A stretch of 5,390 nt of DNA from Gemmatimonadota bacterium (GTDB lineage Bacteria > Gemmatimonadota > Gemmatimonadetes > Longimicrobiales > Gaopeijiaceae), in assembly GCA_003567615.1 (NCBI GenBank), contig PWZC01000260.1, forward strand, positions 1 through 5,390, in the 5' to 3' direction. The translations under genes were made by a program, and so were the position numbers. The notes below the pieces were generated by a model. It made no database searches. It saw only the letters and a list, made by a program, of their open reading frames with translations, and was not told the origin of the DNA. Of this stretch, positions 4,450 through 5,390 are shown piece after piece. Position 1 is the first letter of the stretch. The number at the start of each line of letters is the position of its first letter.

Positions 4450-5390
4450 CGAAGCTCCCTGAGTCGCTCCGTGACGTCCCGGAAATTGATGTCGAGGGAG
4501 AAGACGCGTTCGTAAAACTCCCGTGCCGACTCCGGGTTCCCTGCGCTCTCATGCGCCTGGGCCAGAAAGTAGTATATCCCGATCAATTCGTCTTCCACAT
4601 CGTGCCCTACATCCAGGGCCCGTCCGAGCAGTCTTGACGCCACCTCCGGCTCCCCCTTCTCCAAGAAGCACTGCCCCACCATCTCGTACGAAGCCAGGTG
4701 CCGAGGCTTGGCCCGGATCACCTGCTGAAATTCGGAGATGGCCTCGTCCAGAAGCCCCATCTCCTTGAACGCAGCTCCCAGATCATACCGAGCGATGATG
4801 TCGTCAGAGGGCATGTCCCGCGCCACCTTCTGCCGGAACTGCGCCAACATCCGGGCGAAGTCGGCCTCCTCGTCACCGGAGGGATCGGTGACGGGGACCT
4901 TCCATCGGAAGGACTCGCTGGGTGCGGCGGGGCCGTCCAACACCATCCCACCGAGGTTCACGAAGTCCGATGGAGGCGGGCCCTCGGGCGTCGTCGGGGC
5001 GTCCACCGGCGGCGACGTCTCTGCCGCCTCATCCAGCGCCGTGAGCCGGGCCAGCGCTCGGAGTGCCCGGGGGTTCCGGGGGTCCAACGCCAGGATCTGC
5101 CCGTAGACCGCTTCGGCCTTCCGACCGGCGCCGGTGCGCTCCAGCACCTCGGCCAACTCCACGAAGGCCGGAACCAGAAGGGCCCGATCCCGGGTCTGGT
5201 GCGCGTACTCCACCAGGCGCTTGTGGGGAACCAGGTCGTCAGGGTCCAGGAAGATGATGTCCCGGACCACCCGCATGGCCTTTTCCGGGTCCCCCATCTC
5301 CGAGTAGGTCTCATGGGCCTTCCGGAGGGCGATCCGGGCCTCCTCCTCCATCCCCTCTTCCAGGAGAACCGCACCCAGGCGCCGCCAGGC
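4446..5390 (-). CDS. TPR-repeat protein, 3' part (5' end off the right edge)
   Basis: The frame is open to the right edge; 314 residues are visible. The Met at 5351 is internal, since the preceding residues AWRRLGAVLLEEG are themselves the first helix of a TPR. Repeats are visible at about 1-24, 24-57, 73-105, 198-230, 231-263 and 270-302 of the visible part, the clearest being LGAAFKEMGLLDEAISEFQ. Between the two TPR blocks, at about 119-195, is a Pro-rich linker holding two less disordered pieces, DFVNLGGMVLDG and FRWKVPVTD, then an acidic helix (EEADFARMLAQFRQKVA). The protein looks like a helical scaffold; no membrane helix is visible in this part. Its stop overlaps the start of the prenyl synthase (GTGA), so the two are probably translated together. 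The partner is unknown. A similar linker is recalled from TPR proteins of Gemmatimonadota but was not checked. Confidence 0.85.
   Translation of the reverse strand, partial: AWRRLGAVLLEEGMEEEARIALRKAHETYSEMGDPEKAMRVVRDIIFLDPDDLVPHKRLVEYAHQTRDRALLVPAFVELAEVLERTGAGRKAEAVYGQILALDPRNPRALRALARLTALDEAAETSPPVDAPTTPEGPPPSDFVNLGGMVLDGPAAPSESFRWKVPVTDPSGDEEADFARMLAQFRQKVARDMPSDDIIARYDLGAAFKEMGLLDEAISEFQQVIRAKPRHLASYEMVGQCFLEKGEPEVASRLLGRALDVGHDVEDELIGIYYFLAQAHESAGNPESAREFYERVFSLDINFRDVTERLRELR
4455..4460 (-). promoter_or_regulatory. Ribosome binding site inside the TPR gene end, sets the GTG start of the prenyl synthase
   Basis: AGGGAG (4460-4455) lies 5 nt before GTG 4449 and within the last codons of the TPR gene, whose TGA (4448-4446) overlaps the GTG. 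This is a classic arrangement for translational coupling and favours the long form of the synthase over ATG 4389, which has only a weak GAG upstream. Confidence 0.6.

Noticed and set aside
5349..5351. ATG at 5351 as the start of the right-hand TPR gene
   Set aside because: The frame stays open to the window edge and the 13 codons before it complete a TPR helix (AWRRLGAVLLEEG), so the Met is internal.

Overview
The window is about 5.4 kb of GC-rich bacterial chromosome with no mobile, CRISPR, tRNA or rRNA features. Gene style suggests a Gemmatimonadota-like bacterium: the short membrane-anchor N-terminus of the SurA/PpiD-type protein, the N-terminus of the left TPR protein (FWSQRDPEGRAFAPLADAY) and frequent GTG starts after strong GGAGG sites. 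This lineage call rests on recalled resemblance, not on a search, so it is moderate at best.

Layout, left to right. (1) 1-227, minus: the 5' end of a TPR protein that runs off the left edge. (2) 228-662: a 435-bp divergent intergenic region. It holds a candidate promoter for each flanking gene, a tight cluster of perfect palindromes at 441-472, a separate dyad at 278-294 and small hairpins. (3) 663-2507, plus: a membrane-anchored periplasmic chaperone of the PpiD/SurA parvulin family. (4) 2508-2648: a convergent junction with two consecutive hairpins, the second a 16-bp-stem terminator. (5) 2649-5390, minus: four genes in transcription order from right to left. These are a large TPR protein (5' end off the right edge), a trans-polyprenyl diphosphate synthase overlapping it by 4 nt, a small two-helix DUF4321-like membrane protein, and TatA.

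The genes share an envelope theme. The prenyl synthase probably makes the long isoprenoid chain of a quinone or polyprenyl carrier. TatA is the pore-forming part of the twin-arginine exporter for folded proteins. The PpiD-like protein would assist proteins emerging on the outer face of the cytoplasmic membrane. The TPR proteins are probable scaffolds of unknown partner.

No novel defence or mobile system is visible. The points most worth a second look are the palindrome cluster between a strong-looking promoter and ppiD, the degenerate repeated parvulin architecture of the PpiD-like protein, and the DUF4321-tatA pairing behind the TPR-prenyl synthase gene pair.
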